Source: an uncultured Prevotella sp. (GTDB taxonomy: Bacteria; Bacteroidota; Bacteroidia; Bacteroidales; Bacteroidaceae). Taken from it: 64,000 bases of DNA. Location of the stretch: the NCBI GenBank assembly GCA_937907705.1, contig CALCVP010000083.1, positions 62,001-126,000 on the forward strand. Direction: 5' to 3'. Positions 34,736 to 43,261 of this stretch are shown in pieces (position 1 is the first letter of the stretch; each line of letters begins with the position of its first letter). A program made the position numbers and the translations under genes. Under the pieces are notes generated by a model, which did not search any database, had not been told where the DNA came from, and saw only the letters and a list, made by a program, of their open reading frames with translations.

Positions 34736-35926
34736 ATGACCTACGATTTTGACAAGCTCATCAACCGCCGTGGCACCCATTCATACAAGTGGGATTCTGC
34801 CACTGATGCCGATATACTGCCGCTCTGGGTGGCAGACATGGACTTTGCCACGGCACCTGTCATAACCGATGCGCTGCGCAAACGGGTAGACCATGGCATC
34901 TTTGGCTACACAAAGGTGCCACATGCTTACTACGATGCGGTGGTAAACTGGTTCAAGAAGCGGCACAAGTGGAGTTTTTCAGCAGATTGGATTCTATACA
35001 CTTCAGGGGTGGTACCTGCCATCTCTGCCATTATTAAAGCCCTGACCTTACCTGGCGACCAGGTAATTGTGCAAGGGCCTGTCTACAACTGCTTCTTCTC
35101 TTCCATACGCAACAATGGCTGCGAGATTGTATCCAACAGTCTCGTGTACAGGGAAAACCACTGGAACATCGACTTTGCCGACTTGGAACAGAAAGCTGCC
35201 AACCCCAAGGCTCGTGTGCTGCTGCTCTGCAATCCCCACAATCCTGTGGGACGAGTGTGGACAAAAGAAGAGCTTACCCGTATGGGCGAAATCTGCCTCA
35301 AGCATCATGTGCGTGTAATAGTAGACGAAATCCACTGTGAGATAGTGCCCCCCGGAAAAAACTATACGCCTTATGGCTCGCTCTCAGAAGAGTTGATGCA
35401 CAACGCCATTATCTGCAATTCGCCCAGCAAAGCCTTTAATACCGCTGGGCTACAGATAGCCAACATTATATGCGATAACGCTGAAACACGCAACCGCATA
35501 AACCGTGCCATCAATATCAATGAGGTGTGCGATGTCAATCCGTTTGGCGTAGTGGCTCTCATGGCTGCTTATACCGATGAGGGAGCTGCATGGCTCGACC
35601 AGCTCAACAGTTATCTTTACAGCAACTACCAATGGTTGTGCCAGTACATGGCTGCGCACTTGCCACAACTTAAAGTATCGCCTTTAGAGGCTACCTATCT
35701 GGCATGGATAGACTGTAGTGCACTGGCACAAGACGCCCACACCATAGCCCAACACCTATTGGAGCACAACCATGTATGGGTGAGCGAGGGCGACATATAC
35801 GGACAAGAGGGCGACCACTTCCTGCGCGTCAACATGGCTTGCCCACGCAGCAGGCTCGCCGAAGGTCTTCAGCGCATAGCGGCTGGCATAGCAGAACTGC
35901 AAGCTGAACAGGCAACACAGCATTAA
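34736..35926 (+). CDS. MalY/PatB-family PLP aminotransferase or C-S lyase
   Basis: A 396-residue fold-type I PLP enzyme. The N-terminus FDKLINRRGTHSYKWD is typical of the MalY/PatB group. Substrate and cofactor motifs are LPLWVADMDFATAP, CNPHNPVGRVW, VIVDEIHCEIV, and the Schiff-base Lys in SPSKAFNTAGLQ. The group contains cystathionine/cysteine beta-lyases releasing H2S, ammonia and pyruvate, relevant in oral or gut Prevotella. The exact substrate is not evident. Confidence 0.92.
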   Translation: MTYDFDKLINRRGTHSYKWDSATDADILPLWVADMDFATAPVITDALRKRVDHGIFGYTKVPHAYYDAVVNWFKKRHKWSFSADWILYTSGVVPAISAIIKALTLPGDQVIVQGPVYNCFFSSIRNNGCEIVSNSLVYRENHWNIDFADLEQKAANPKARVLLLCNPHNPVGRVWTKEELTRMGEICLKHHVRVIVDEIHCEIVPPGKNYTPYGSLSEELMHNAIICNSPSKAFNTAGLQIANIICDNAETRNRINRAININEVCDVNPFGVVALMAAYTDEGAAWLDQLNSYLYSNYQWLCQYMAAHLPQLKVSPLEATYLAWIDCSALAQDAHTIAQHLLEHNHVWVSEGDIYGQEGDHFLRVNMACPRSRLAEGLQRIAAGIAELQAEQATQH

Positions 35927-35954
35927 GCACAGAAAGCAAGCTTTGGGTTTACAA

Positions 35955-36006
35955 TACAAACAGCCCCTATCATGGCAATAAATTTCCATGATAGGGGCTG
36001 TTTGTA
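35955..36006. terminator. Perfect bidirectional terminator
   Basis: Arms 35955-35975 and 35986-36006 are perfectly complementary over 21 bp with a 10-base loop and A/T-rich flanks, between convergent genes. Confidence 0.85.
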
Positions 36007-36023
36007 TGCGTCTTTTTAAAAAC

Positions 36024-37034
36024 TTATTTCTCTGTATAGAGCACCTGTATAACCGTTTGTCCTACTGCCAACAGCGTGTTTTTGTCTATATGCTGCATGT
36101 CATCACTCACCGTATGCCATGTAGGTCCGAAAGTGCTTTGCTGGCAATCCTTGTAATAAGGAATAATGTCAATGGTAGGTATCTTGGCTTTCTCGTTTAC
36201 AGGTATATGGTCGTCGGTAATCATGCCACCTTCTGCATTAGGAAAATAGCTACCATAGCCAATAGCGTTGGCTGCTGTCCACACCTTGTCTACAATGCCT
36301 TTGGCATACTGGTCTGACATACCTTCGCGGTAGAACTGTGCACCCTGTCCGCCTACCATATCGAGCAGAATGCCAAAACGCGCTTCATAACCGGCTTTGT
36401 GGGGATTGGCAGCCCAATATTGTGCGCCCAATGCCCATGAGTCTCCATTGTCGGTGGCATCGCTCCACTGCGGAATGCCCCAGTCTTCGGCGTCAAAGCA
36501 TACAAAGTCTACACCCACTGCCAGCTTTGCTGTGTCAGCTTTCAGCAGCCGGGCTATCTCCAGCATCACAGCCACTCCACTGGCACCGTCGTTGGCAGCC
36601 ATTACAGGCTTGTGCCAATTGGCAGAGTCTGGGTCGTTGTCGGCCCAAGGACGACTGTCCCAGTGAGCACACAGCAAGATGCGGGTGGTCAGCTCCGGGC
36701 GATAGCTGGCTATGATGTTGGTGCTCTTCAGCGGTGTGCCGTCATAGCCGTTAAGAGTAGCCTTCTGAGCCGTTACCTGCAATCCATAGCTTTTGAACTT
36801 ATTGATTATCCACTGTCCACACTGTTCGTGGGCATCGCTGTTCATGGTTCGCGGACCGAAATCGCACTGTTTTGCACAGAATTGATAGGCAGAATCGGCA
36901 TTAAAGGCAGGGCCTACGGGACTTGATGCCGCCTCACCGGCATCCTGTGCAACCTTCTTGTTGCCACTGCAAGCTACCAATGCCAAAGCTACCAATGCCA
37001 CTATCAGATAGTTAAGATGTTTCATCGTCTTCAT
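36024..37034 (-). CDS. M28-family glutaminyl-peptide cyclotransferase-like lipoprotein
   Basis: A 336-residue lipoprotein with lipobox VACSGN near residue 22. The M28 zinc fold shows LLCAHWDSRPWAD, MAANDGASGVAVMLEIAR and FVCFDAEDWG, the set typical of glutaminyl cyclases, which turn N-terminal Gln into pyroglutamate. In Bacteroidetes such enzymes cap signal-peptidase-I-processed proteins that start with Gln. An aminopeptidase activity is the alternative. The start at 37034 (or 37025) gives a proper signal peptide; the longer 37067 start does not. Confidence 0.88.
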   Translation of the reverse strand: MKTMKHLNYLIVALVALALVACSGNKKVAQDAGEAASSPVGPAFNADSAYQFCAKQCDFGPRTMNSDAHEQCGQWIINKFKSYGLQVTAQKATLNGYDGTPLKSTNIIASYRPELTTRILLCAHWDSRPWADNDPDSANWHKPVMAANDGASGVAVMLEIARLLKADTAKLAVGVDFVCFDAEDWGIPQWSDATDNGDSWALGAQYWAANPHKAGYEARFGILLDMVGGQGAQFYREGMSDQYAKGIVDKVWTAANAIGYGSYFPNAEGGMITDDHIPVNEKAKIPTIDIIPYYKDCQQSTFGPTWHTVSDDMQHIDKNTLLAVGQTVIQVLYTEK

Positions 37035-37103
37035 TTTTTTTGCTGTTTTGTAGTTTCTTTGCCCCACAAAACCATTATTAATACAGTAAGTTTAAGTAGG
37101 TGT

Positions 37104-38888
37104 TCAGCACCTGTTAAGTTGTACCTGTGCCATTACACGCAGCCAGTTGCCACCCCAGATGCGCTCAATATCACGCTCGCTGAAGCGCCGGCGCATGAGT
37201 TGAAGCGTAAAGTTGATAAGCTCTGATGAGTTGGCAATGCCCTTCACACCGCCATCACCGTCAAAATCGGTGCCCAAGCCCACATGTTCTATGCCCATGA
37301 TACTGATGGCATGGTTGAGGTGGTTCATGGCATCCATGATTGAGGCCTCAGTGCCATCATTGCGCAAGAAGCCGTGATAAAGGGTAATATGGGCCACACC
37401 CCCTTTATGAGCCAATGCTCTCAGCTGGTCGTCGGTAAGATTGCGGGGCACATCACACAGTGCCTTGCAGTTGCTATGGCTGCACACGATAGGCGTAGAG
37501 CTAATCTCCAAAGCATCATAAAAGCTCTTTTCGCCAGCATGGCTGAGGTCTACCATGATACCTTGACGGTTCATTTCCTGTATCACTTTCTCGCCAAACT
37601 GGCTCACACCGTTATGAGTGTTGCACCCGCGTGCACTGTCGCAAATGTCGTTGTCGCCATTGTGGCACAAGGTAATGTAGACTACTCCACGCTGTGCAAA
37701 GTGCTTTACATTCGCCACATCATGATTAAGTGCCAGACCATTCTCTATACCAAACATGATGGATCGGCGTCCCTTGCGCTTGTCTTCATAGAGTTCGGCA
37801 GGTGTGCGTGCTATGCTTACATAGCGACTGTTGGCTCTTACAATATCTTCTATCTTGTCAAAGATAAGGTCTGCATACCCTAAAGGGCTGTCTACCTTAA
37901 AGGGCACTTTGGAAGAGAAGGTCTCTCCTATCTTGGGTTGTGGCAAATAGGCCGCCATGATAACTGCACTTTGGTGGCCTTCAGCCATCTTGTGCATGTC
38001 TACCAATATCTTGGGGTCGCGGTGGTCAAAGTGTATTCCCTGCGGAAAAAACATAGGGGTGTCGCAGTGGGTGTCCAGTGTCAGGATGCGCTCGTGCAGC
38101 TGCTTGGCTGCAGCAAAGTCTTGTGCCTTGCCCACCAACCATGCAAAGAGGGCCGGACCACTGTCTTCCAACCACTCAGGATGCCACTGTACGCCCATGA
38201 TAGGCTTATACTCGCTACTCTCTATGGCTTCTATTACGCCATCTGCAGCTGTGGCAGTGACCTTGAATCGCGGCCCTGCCGCACGCACAGCTTGATGATG
38301 AAACGAATTGACCGCCAATTCATGAGTGCCATAGATAGTATACAGCTCCGACTGCTCGGCTATCTGCACGCTGTGGGTTGGTTCGCTGCGGTCGGCATCT
38401 TGACTGTGCTTTACCAGTGGTCTGGTGTCGGCACGGCGTGCCTGTCTGGCTTCTGCTATATCTTGGTCTACCTCACCATCCAGTGCAGTAACCAGTGCCT
38501 GTATGCCCCGACAGATGCCCAACATAGGTATCTGCCGGTTATACGCCAATCGAACTGTAAGCAGTTCTGCCAAGTCGCGCGTGGCATTGATGCTGTGCAA
38601 GCGTGGCGAAGGTTCCTCGCCGGCCCACAGAGGGTTGATGTCTCCACCGCCCGTAAGTATCAGTCCGTCAAGGCGTTCAAGGGTATTGACTATTACCTGG
38701 CTGTCTGCCACCGGCGGAATAATAACGGGTGTGCCGCCAGCAGCCACCACAGCATTGTAATAGCGGTTGCAAAGTCGGGTATCCCCATCGGCAAAGTTGC
38801 CCGTAAGTCCGATGACAGGCTGCCGCTTTGCCTCAGGATAGTGGGCATAGATATCGTCCAGATAAGTCTGGAGATGAAAAGATTTCAT
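37104..38888 (-). CDS. Fusion of C26 glutamine hydrolase and M19 dipeptidase
   Basis: A 594-residue two-domain protein without signal peptide. Residues about 20-260 form a class I amidotransferase-like gamma-glutamyl hydrolase (peptidase C26/PuuD type): GLILTGGGDINPLW, nucleophile Cys in LGICRGIQAL, and the His-Glu of VQWHPEWLE. Residues about 280-594 form an M19 membrane-dipeptidase domain: HxD in LDTHCDTPMFF, MVDLSHAGEKS, IVCSHSNCKAL and GLGTDFDGDGG. Both domains keep their catalytic residues. A likely role is stepwise breakdown of gamma-glutamyl compounds and the resulting dipeptides. The start at 38888 fits the C26 domain. Confidence 0.9.
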   Translation of the reverse strand: MKSFHLQTYLDDIYAHYPEAKRQPVIGLTGNFADGDTRLCNRYYNAVVAAGGTPVIIPPVADSQVIVNTLERLDGLILTGGGDINPLWAGEEPSPRLHSINATRDLAELLTVRLAYNRQIPMLGICRGIQALVTALDGEVDQDIAEARQARRADTRPLVKHSQDADRSEPTHSVQIAEQSELYTIYGTHELAVNSFHHQAVRAAGPRFKVTATAADGVIEAIESSEYKPIMGVQWHPEWLEDSGPALFAWLVGKAQDFAAAKQLHERILTLDTHCDTPMFFPQGIHFDHRDPKILVDMHKMAEGHQSAVIMAAYLPQPKIGETFSSKVPFKVDSPLGYADLIFDKIEDIVRANSRYVSIARTPAELYEDKRKGRRSIMFGIENGLALNHDVANVKHFAQRGVVYITLCHNGDNDICDSARGCNTHNGVSQFGEKVIQEMNRQGIMVDLSHAGEKSFYDALEISSTPIVCSHSNCKALCDVPRNLTDDQLRALAHKGGVAHITLYHGFLRNDGTEASIMDAMNHLNHAISIMGIEHVGLGTDFDGDGGVKGIANSSELINFTLQLMRRRFSERDIERIWGGNWLRVMAQVQLNRC

Positions 38889-39049
38889 GCGCTTTTGTGT
38901 TAACGGAAAAGGGTGTTTATAAAAACAATGATAGCCCATGGAAAGGCATAATACCTCCATAGGCAATATTCAAAGGCTCCCGATCGGAGCATGTCAGCAT
39001 GCTTGCAACCCTGACTGCTTGCCAAGGTCGCACTCATATTGCTGTGATA

Positions 39050-39520
39050 TTACTGTGCATTGTCTTGTGGAACAGGCACTTCTCGCTTGATGCTTTGCTC
39101 CAGCGAGATAAGGGTCTCTGTAGCAACTACACCAGGAATGCCCTGCATCTTGTTGTTCAGCAAATCCATCAGTTGCTCATTGTCGCGGGCATACAGCTTT
39201 ACAAGCATGGTGTAAGGACCCGTGGTAAAGTGGCACTCTACGATCTCAGGTATGTGCTCCAAGCGCTCTACTACTGATTTATACATATTGCCACGCTCCA
39301 ATGTAATGCCTACATAAGTACATGTAGTGTAGCCAAGGCTCTTGGCATTTACATCAAAACCACTGCCTGTAATGACACCACCTGCTATAAGGTGCTGCAC
39401 ACGCTGATGAATAGCGGCACGGGATACGCCACATTCTGCTGCCACATCCTTGAATGGTATTCTTGCATTCTTTGATAAAATACTCAGAATTTTTTTGTCA
39501 AGATTATCAATCTTATCCAT
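39050..39520 (-). CDS. Lrp/AsnC-family transcriptional regulator
   Basis: A 156-residue regulator with an N-terminal helix-turn-helix (IDNLDKKILSILSKNARIPF, then AAECGVSRAAIHQRVQHL) and a C-terminal RAM/AsnC effector domain binding an amino acid. These proteins form dimers to octamers and sense amino acids such as leucine or asparagine. Targets are unknown. The peptidase fusion gene lies downstream on the same strand, but a 160-base gap separates them. Confidence 0.93.
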   Translation of the reverse strand: MDKIDNLDKKILSILSKNARIPFKDVAAECGVSRAAIHQRVQHLIAGGVITGSGFDVNAKSLGYTTCTYVGITLERGNMYKSVVERLEHIPEIVECHFTTGPYTMLVKLYARDNEQLMDLLNNKMQGIPGVVATETLISLEQSIKREVPVPQDNAQ

Positions 39521-39597
39521 TTTATATGCTTTAAATTAATAATTATTACTTTCTTTTGTAATTGGCTTTTGTTTCAGTTTACAGAAGCAAAAGTAAT

Positions 39598-39605
39598 GAA
39601 TAAAA
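39598..39605 (-). promoter_or_regulatory. Possible lrp -7 element
   Basis: TACTTTTG on the minus strand, 77 bases before the regulator start. Only a weak -33 is seen near 39626. Confidence 0.4.
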
Positions 39606-39936
39606 TTGAGACTCACAACAAATTGATATTAAAAATACTTACATTAGCTCAAATTGCCATGTTTAAATAGTACAAAATTACCTATACTTACACTTCTTGA
39701 CAATAGCAAAAAGATAGATAGCACCTGTTTTCCATGCGCCATGCAGCCACTTGCCATCCTTTCTGCATATAGACAAGAAAGCAAAGTGCATATTGAAACA
39801 ATCAATAAAAAGGTAAGTGCTCTGTTATAAGCACGTGCAGGTTTCATTAAAATCGGAAGAAGCTGAAAAGCTAAACAATACACTGATTTACAGACATATA
39901 ACAAACTTATCAACACTGTTGACAAGTTATAGGAAA

Positions 39937-40021
39937 CCAATTGCACTGCAATCAGCTTGCAATTGCACTGCAATCAGAAGGTGAAAGCACTGCTATCGGC
40001 AGCCAAAAGCAGTGCTTTTGC
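39937..40021. repeat. 22-bp phased dyad array D (4 dyads)
   Basis: Cores at 39943, 39965, 39987 and 40009 (three GCACTGC, then GCAGTGC). The length is 85 bp. Segments 39984-39994 and 40008-40018 form a perfect 11-bp inverted repeat. The context is tandem minus-strand genes. Confidence 0.9.
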
Positions 40022-40076
40022 AAATACGCTCATAACAAACTGATTATCTGTTGTTTATCTTATTGGCACAGAAAGC

Positions 40077-40122
40077 CCCCAACCAAGGTGCCAATCGTAT
40101 CGTCATAGCACTATGGTTGGGG
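40077..40122 (-). terminator. Hairpin after the first FKBP gene
   Basis: Stem 40077-40085 with 40114-40122 (CCCCAACCA/TGGTTGGGG) around a 28-base loop. It lies 70 bases past the FKBP stop. No T run is seen. Confidence 0.45.
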
Positions 40123-40191
40123 ACTGTATCATTATGGAGAACATTGACACAGCAATGGTCTCACAGCTTTATAAAAAGTTGACAGCCTTGC

Positions 40192-41196
40192 TTACTTTTT
40201 CTTGGCAGCAGACTTCTTTACCTGCTTCTTGGCTGTCTTGGCTGCTGTTACCACGGGTTTAGCACCCTTGGCAGGAGCTGGCAAGGTCTTGGCCTCAGAC
40301 TTCTCTGCCTTTATCAACTCTACGGTGAACACCAACGCACTGTAAGGCTGGATTTGTGCTCCTGCGGCACGCTCGCCATAAGCAAGGTTATAAGGTATGT
40401 AAAGTTCCCACTTACTGCCCACAGGCATTAAGGTCAAGGCCTCTTGCCAACCTTTGATAACCTGTGCAGGGCGGAACTTGGCGGTGCCACTGGTATTGTG
40501 CTTTTCAGAGCTGTCAAATACAGTGCCGTCTACGAGGCGACCCTCATACTTTACAGTTACTTCATCATCGGCAGTAGCTTTCTCGCCCTTGCCCTCAGTA
40601 ATCACCTTATACTGCAAGCCACTGGGCAGTGTTACCACGCCTGCTTTCTTGGCATTGGCAGCCAAAAAGTCTTCGCCTGCCTTTTTGTTAGCCTCTTTAG
40701 CTGTTTCGATAGCTTGCTTTGAGCGCTGCTCAAACAGCGTCTTGGCAGCCTCAACAGACATCAGCTTGCTGCCTGTTCCGACAGCATCTGTAAAGCCTTT
40801 GGCAAACAGTTTGGTATCAATGCTGTCGCCTACTGCCTTAAACTCTTTATTGGTATAAGGCAACATGCGCTCCAGCGCCATCATGGCTATCTGCTGCCCT
40901 GCCATGCGTGCCTTCATCTTGGGCGATGTGCCCTGCTCCATTACCTCGCTGAAGCTCTGTATGAAGTCTGCCATATAGGCTGTATCTACACCAACTTGTG
41001 TCTGTAAGTAAGGCAACAAGCCGTCTGTACGGGCCATACCGGCAGCATAACTCAGCGAGTCGGCAGCAGTGTTCAGCTTCTGTTCAACCACTGGCTGTTT
41101 TACCTCTTTGTCTTTCTTCTTCTTTGATGCGGCGTTTACGCCAGTAAAAGCGGCACTTGCCAACACGGCAACTGCCAGTACAATCAGTTTTTTCAT
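40192..41196 (-). CDS. Secreted FKBP-type peptidyl-prolyl isomerase
   Basis: A 334-residue periplasmic chaperone: signal peptide (KKLIVLAVAVLASAAFTGVNA), an N-terminal dimerisation domain of FkpA/Mip type (SLSYAAGMARTDGLL), then the FKBP domain near residues 195-300 (VKYEGRLVDGTVFDSS, WELYIPYNLAYGERAAG). The tail is rich in Lys and Ala (VKKSAAKKK). It catalyses prolyl cis-trans isomerisation of envelope proteins. Last of three consecutive FKBP genes. The start at 41196 is set by the signal peptide. Confidence 0.93.
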   Translation of the reverse strand: MKKLIVLAVAVLASAAFTGVNAASKKKKDKEVKQPVVEQKLNTAADSLSYAAGMARTDGLLPYLQTQVGVDTAYMADFIQSFSEVMEQGTSPKMKARMAGQQIAMMALERMLPYTNKEFKAVGDSIDTKLFAKGFTDAVGTGSKLMSVEAAKTLFEQRSKQAIETAKEANKKAGEDFLAANAKKAGVVTLPSGLQYKVITEGKGEKATADDEVTVKYEGRLVDGTVFDSSEKHNTSGTAKFRPAQVIKGWQEALTLMPVGSKWELYIPYNLAYGERAAGAQIQPYSALVFTVELIKAEKSEAKTLPAPAKGAKPVVTAAKTAKKQVKKSAAKKK

Positions 41197-41303
41197 TATC
41201 TTGTTTCTCCTTTCTTTTTGAATATTTGCATATACAACAGGCAGATACAGCATCTTCTTTGGAAAGAAGCATTGTCTCTACCACCCGCTATTTACGAAAG
41301 AAA

Positions 41304-41338
41304 GCCACAGAAAGTGCTATGCAAGCACTGACTGTGGC
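41304..41338 (-). terminator. Hairpin between the second and first FKBP genes
   Basis: GCCACAG (41304-41310) pairs with CTGTGGC (41332-41338), and AGTGCT (41313-41318) with AGCACT (41324-41329). A pyrimidine-rich stretch follows on the minus strand. Confidence 0.6.
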
Positions 41339-41356
41339 GTATGAAGTATGATAGAA

Positions 41357-42229
41357 TTATTTCTCTATTCCTAACAGTTCAATCTTGAATACCAATGCAG
41401 AGAATGGCTTGATCATGCCCTGATCGCGGTCGCCGTAAGCAAGGTTCTGAGGAATAACCACTTCCCATACACTACCTACCGGCATGTGGGTAAGAGCGGT
41501 TGTCCATCCCGGTATTACCTGGTTGGCTGCCAATGTAACAGCCTCGCCACGCTTGTAAGAGCTGTCGAACACTTTACCGTTGATGAGCTTGCCCTCATAG
41601 TTTACCTTCACGCGTGAGGTATCTTTCGGCATCTCGCCAGAACCCTCTTTGATAACCTTATAGTAAACGCCGCCGGGAAGGCTCTTTACACCTGCCTTCT
41701 TGGCGTAAGCGGCAATGAACTTCTCGCCGGCTTTCTTGTTGGCACCATACTGCTTCTCCATTGACTTGCCCTTGATAGCCATCATCTTTGTCTGGGCTAC
41801 CTGCTGAGCCTGGTCCATAGTAAAGATGCCTTTGCTGCCTGAAGTACCGCAGATAAAGCCTGCCATGAAGTTTTTCAGAGAGATGGTCTTGGTAGAATCC
41901 TCACCGAAGAGTTCGTGGTTGATGCCCTTTACCATCTGGCTTGATATCTGCTGGCCAATCTGAAGACCTGCCAAGTAAGCAGCTTTCTTCTTGTCGTCGC
42001 CGGCATTGGCACCCTCGTTAAGACCCTTGAAGAACTCGTCCATATAAGTAGTATCAACACCCATACGGCCTACCAAGTATTCTTTCAAACCCTGAGACTG
42101 TGCCATACCGATAGCGTAACTTACGGTATCAACATCGTTTTTAAGGTCTGCCTTAGGAGTAGAGTTGCCGCATGATGCGAAGATAGCGGCAAAAGCAGCT
42201 ACTGCTGCTGCAAAAGTTAACTTTTTCAT
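41357..42229 (-). CDS. FKBP-type peptidyl-prolyl isomerase lipoprotein
   Basis: A 290-residue lipoprotein (lipobox FASCGN near residue 20). FkpA/Mip-like N-terminal domain (TVSYAIGMAQSQGLKEYL) and C-terminal FKBP domain (VNYEGKLINGKVFDSSYKRGE, WEVVIPQNLAYGDRDQG). Similar in layout to its neighbour at 40192 but with a different anchor, so the pair arose by duplication. Envelope folding role inferred from the family. The start at 42229 gives the signal peptide. Confidence 0.93.
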   Translation of the reverse strand: MKKLTFAAAVAAFAAIFASCGNSTPKADLKNDVDTVSYAIGMAQSQGLKEYLVGRMGVDTTYMDEFFKGLNEGANAGDDKKKAAYLAGLQIGQQISSQMVKGINHELFGEDSTKTISLKNFMAGFICGTSGSKGIFTMDQAQQVAQTKMMAIKGKSMEKQYGANKKAGEKFIAAYAKKAGVKSLPGGVYYKVIKEGSGEMPKDTSRVKVNYEGKLINGKVFDSSYKRGEAVTLAANQVIPGWTTALTHMPVGSVWEVVIPQNLAYGDRDQGMIKPFSALVFKIELLGIEK

Positions 42230-42302
42230 TATTGTTTCTTGTATCTTTAATTGTTTTCTTTTATCATTGCAGTGTGTGCCATAAGCCACACACCCTGCCC
42301 CA

Positions 42303-42908
42303 TTAGAGCACCTCTATCAGCTCTACGTCAAACACCAAAGCTGCGTAAGGAGGAATGGCACCGCCCGCACCGTTGGCACCGTAGGCCAAATCGTAAGGTA
42401 TGAAGAAGCGGTACTTGGCACCCTCTTGCATCAACTGAAGGCCCTCTGTCCAACCGGCTATCACCTGATTGAGCGGGAACACTGCCGGCTCACCACGCTG
42501 AATGCTGCTGTCGAACACCTTACCGTCTATCAAGAAGCCCTCATAGTGGCACTTTACCTTGTCGGTAGCCTTTGGCTTCTTGCCGTTGCCTTCTTTGATA
42601 ACCTTATACTGCAAACCGCTTGGCAGGGTTACTACGCCTTCTTTCTTGGCATTTTCTGCCAGATATTTCTCACCTTCAGCCTTGGCAGCCTTGCCTTTTT
42701 CAGCCTTCTCAGCATTGAGTTTCTCTTCTTGCTTGCGGAAAAATTCCTGTACAATTGTTTGCGCTTCCTGGTTGGAAAGCTTGAGCTCGTTGCCCTCTAT
42801 CACGTCTTTGATGGCGTTGCCGAAGTCTTCAATACTCAAATTGGTTGTACCCATTTGGGACAACTGCTGGCCAATGCCCAGTCCTAAAGCGTAACTTAAT
42901 TTGTCCAT
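42303..42908 (-). CDS. Cytosolic FKBP-type peptidyl-prolyl isomerase, FklB-like
   Basis: A 201-residue isomerase without signal peptide: helical N-terminal domain (LSYALGLGIGQQLSQMG), a charged linker helix rich in Lys, Ala and Glu, and an FKBP domain (CHYEGFLIDGKVFDSSIQRGE, YRFFIPYDLAYGANGAG). Matches FklB/FkpA-type dimeric isomerases in length. First of the three FKBP genes on this strand; gaps to the next are 73 and 160 bases. Array E lies in its leader region. Confidence 0.92.
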   Translation of the reverse strand: MDKLSYALGLGIGQQLSQMGTTNLSIEDFGNAIKDVIEGNELKLSNQEAQTIVQEFFRKQEEKLNAEKAEKGKAAKAEGEKYLAENAKKEGVVTLPSGLQYKVIKEGNGKKPKATDKVKCHYEGFLIDGKVFDSSIQRGEPAVFPLNQVIAGWTEGLQLMQEGAKYRFFIPYDLAYGANGAGGAIPPYAALVFDVELIEVL

Positions 42909-43261
42909 TCGTCTAAAAAATTATTTTATTAATATTCTGTTCAATCGCTTGGTCATATGTACAGGCTGCTGTCATTTAGCCATGCCAAAGCCGATAGCAC
43001 TGCAATCGGTTTCCAATTCCATAGCTATTGAAATCGTGCAAAGGTAATATTTTTATCCGACAGGTACATTATATTTGGGGAAAAATTGCTAATTTTGTGC
43101 ATTGTTAAGGAATTATCTTACTGACTTTTAAGCAGAATACCGCTTTTGCTCACTGTTTAACAGCAAAGGTTAGCTATCAGACAGAAGAACCAGTAAGTAA
43201 AATTTACCGTAGAAACACCATGGCATGACACTGTTATCCATGTCTTTAAACAAATGAAACT
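42909..43261. other. Divergent intergenic region between the fklB-like and sirtuin genes
   Basis: 353 bases. It holds array E, minus-strand -7 element TACCTTTG at 43039-43046, and plus-strand elements TATATTTG (43070-43077) and TAATTTTG (43090-43097) that could serve the sirtuin gene. None has a clear -33. No gene is seen. Confidence 0.5.
42991..43031. repeat. 22-bp phased dyad array E (2 dyads)
   Basis: The shortest array: cores at 42997 (GCACTGC) and 43019 (CCATAGC), length 41 bp. It ends 7 bases from the possible fklB -7 element, so it would begin at the transcript start. Confidence 0.75.

Larger units (their letters stand above)
39521..40191. other. Intergenic region between the Lrp and first FKBP genes
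   Basis: 671 bases without a gene. It contains the possible lrp promoter element, an AT-rich stretch with no recognisable feature (39620-39930), repeat array D and a terminator-like hairpin at 40077-40122. Confidence 0.6.

Noticed and set aside
37938..38903. Plus-strand ORF of 321 residues
   Set aside because: Shadow frame of the C26-M19 fusion gene.
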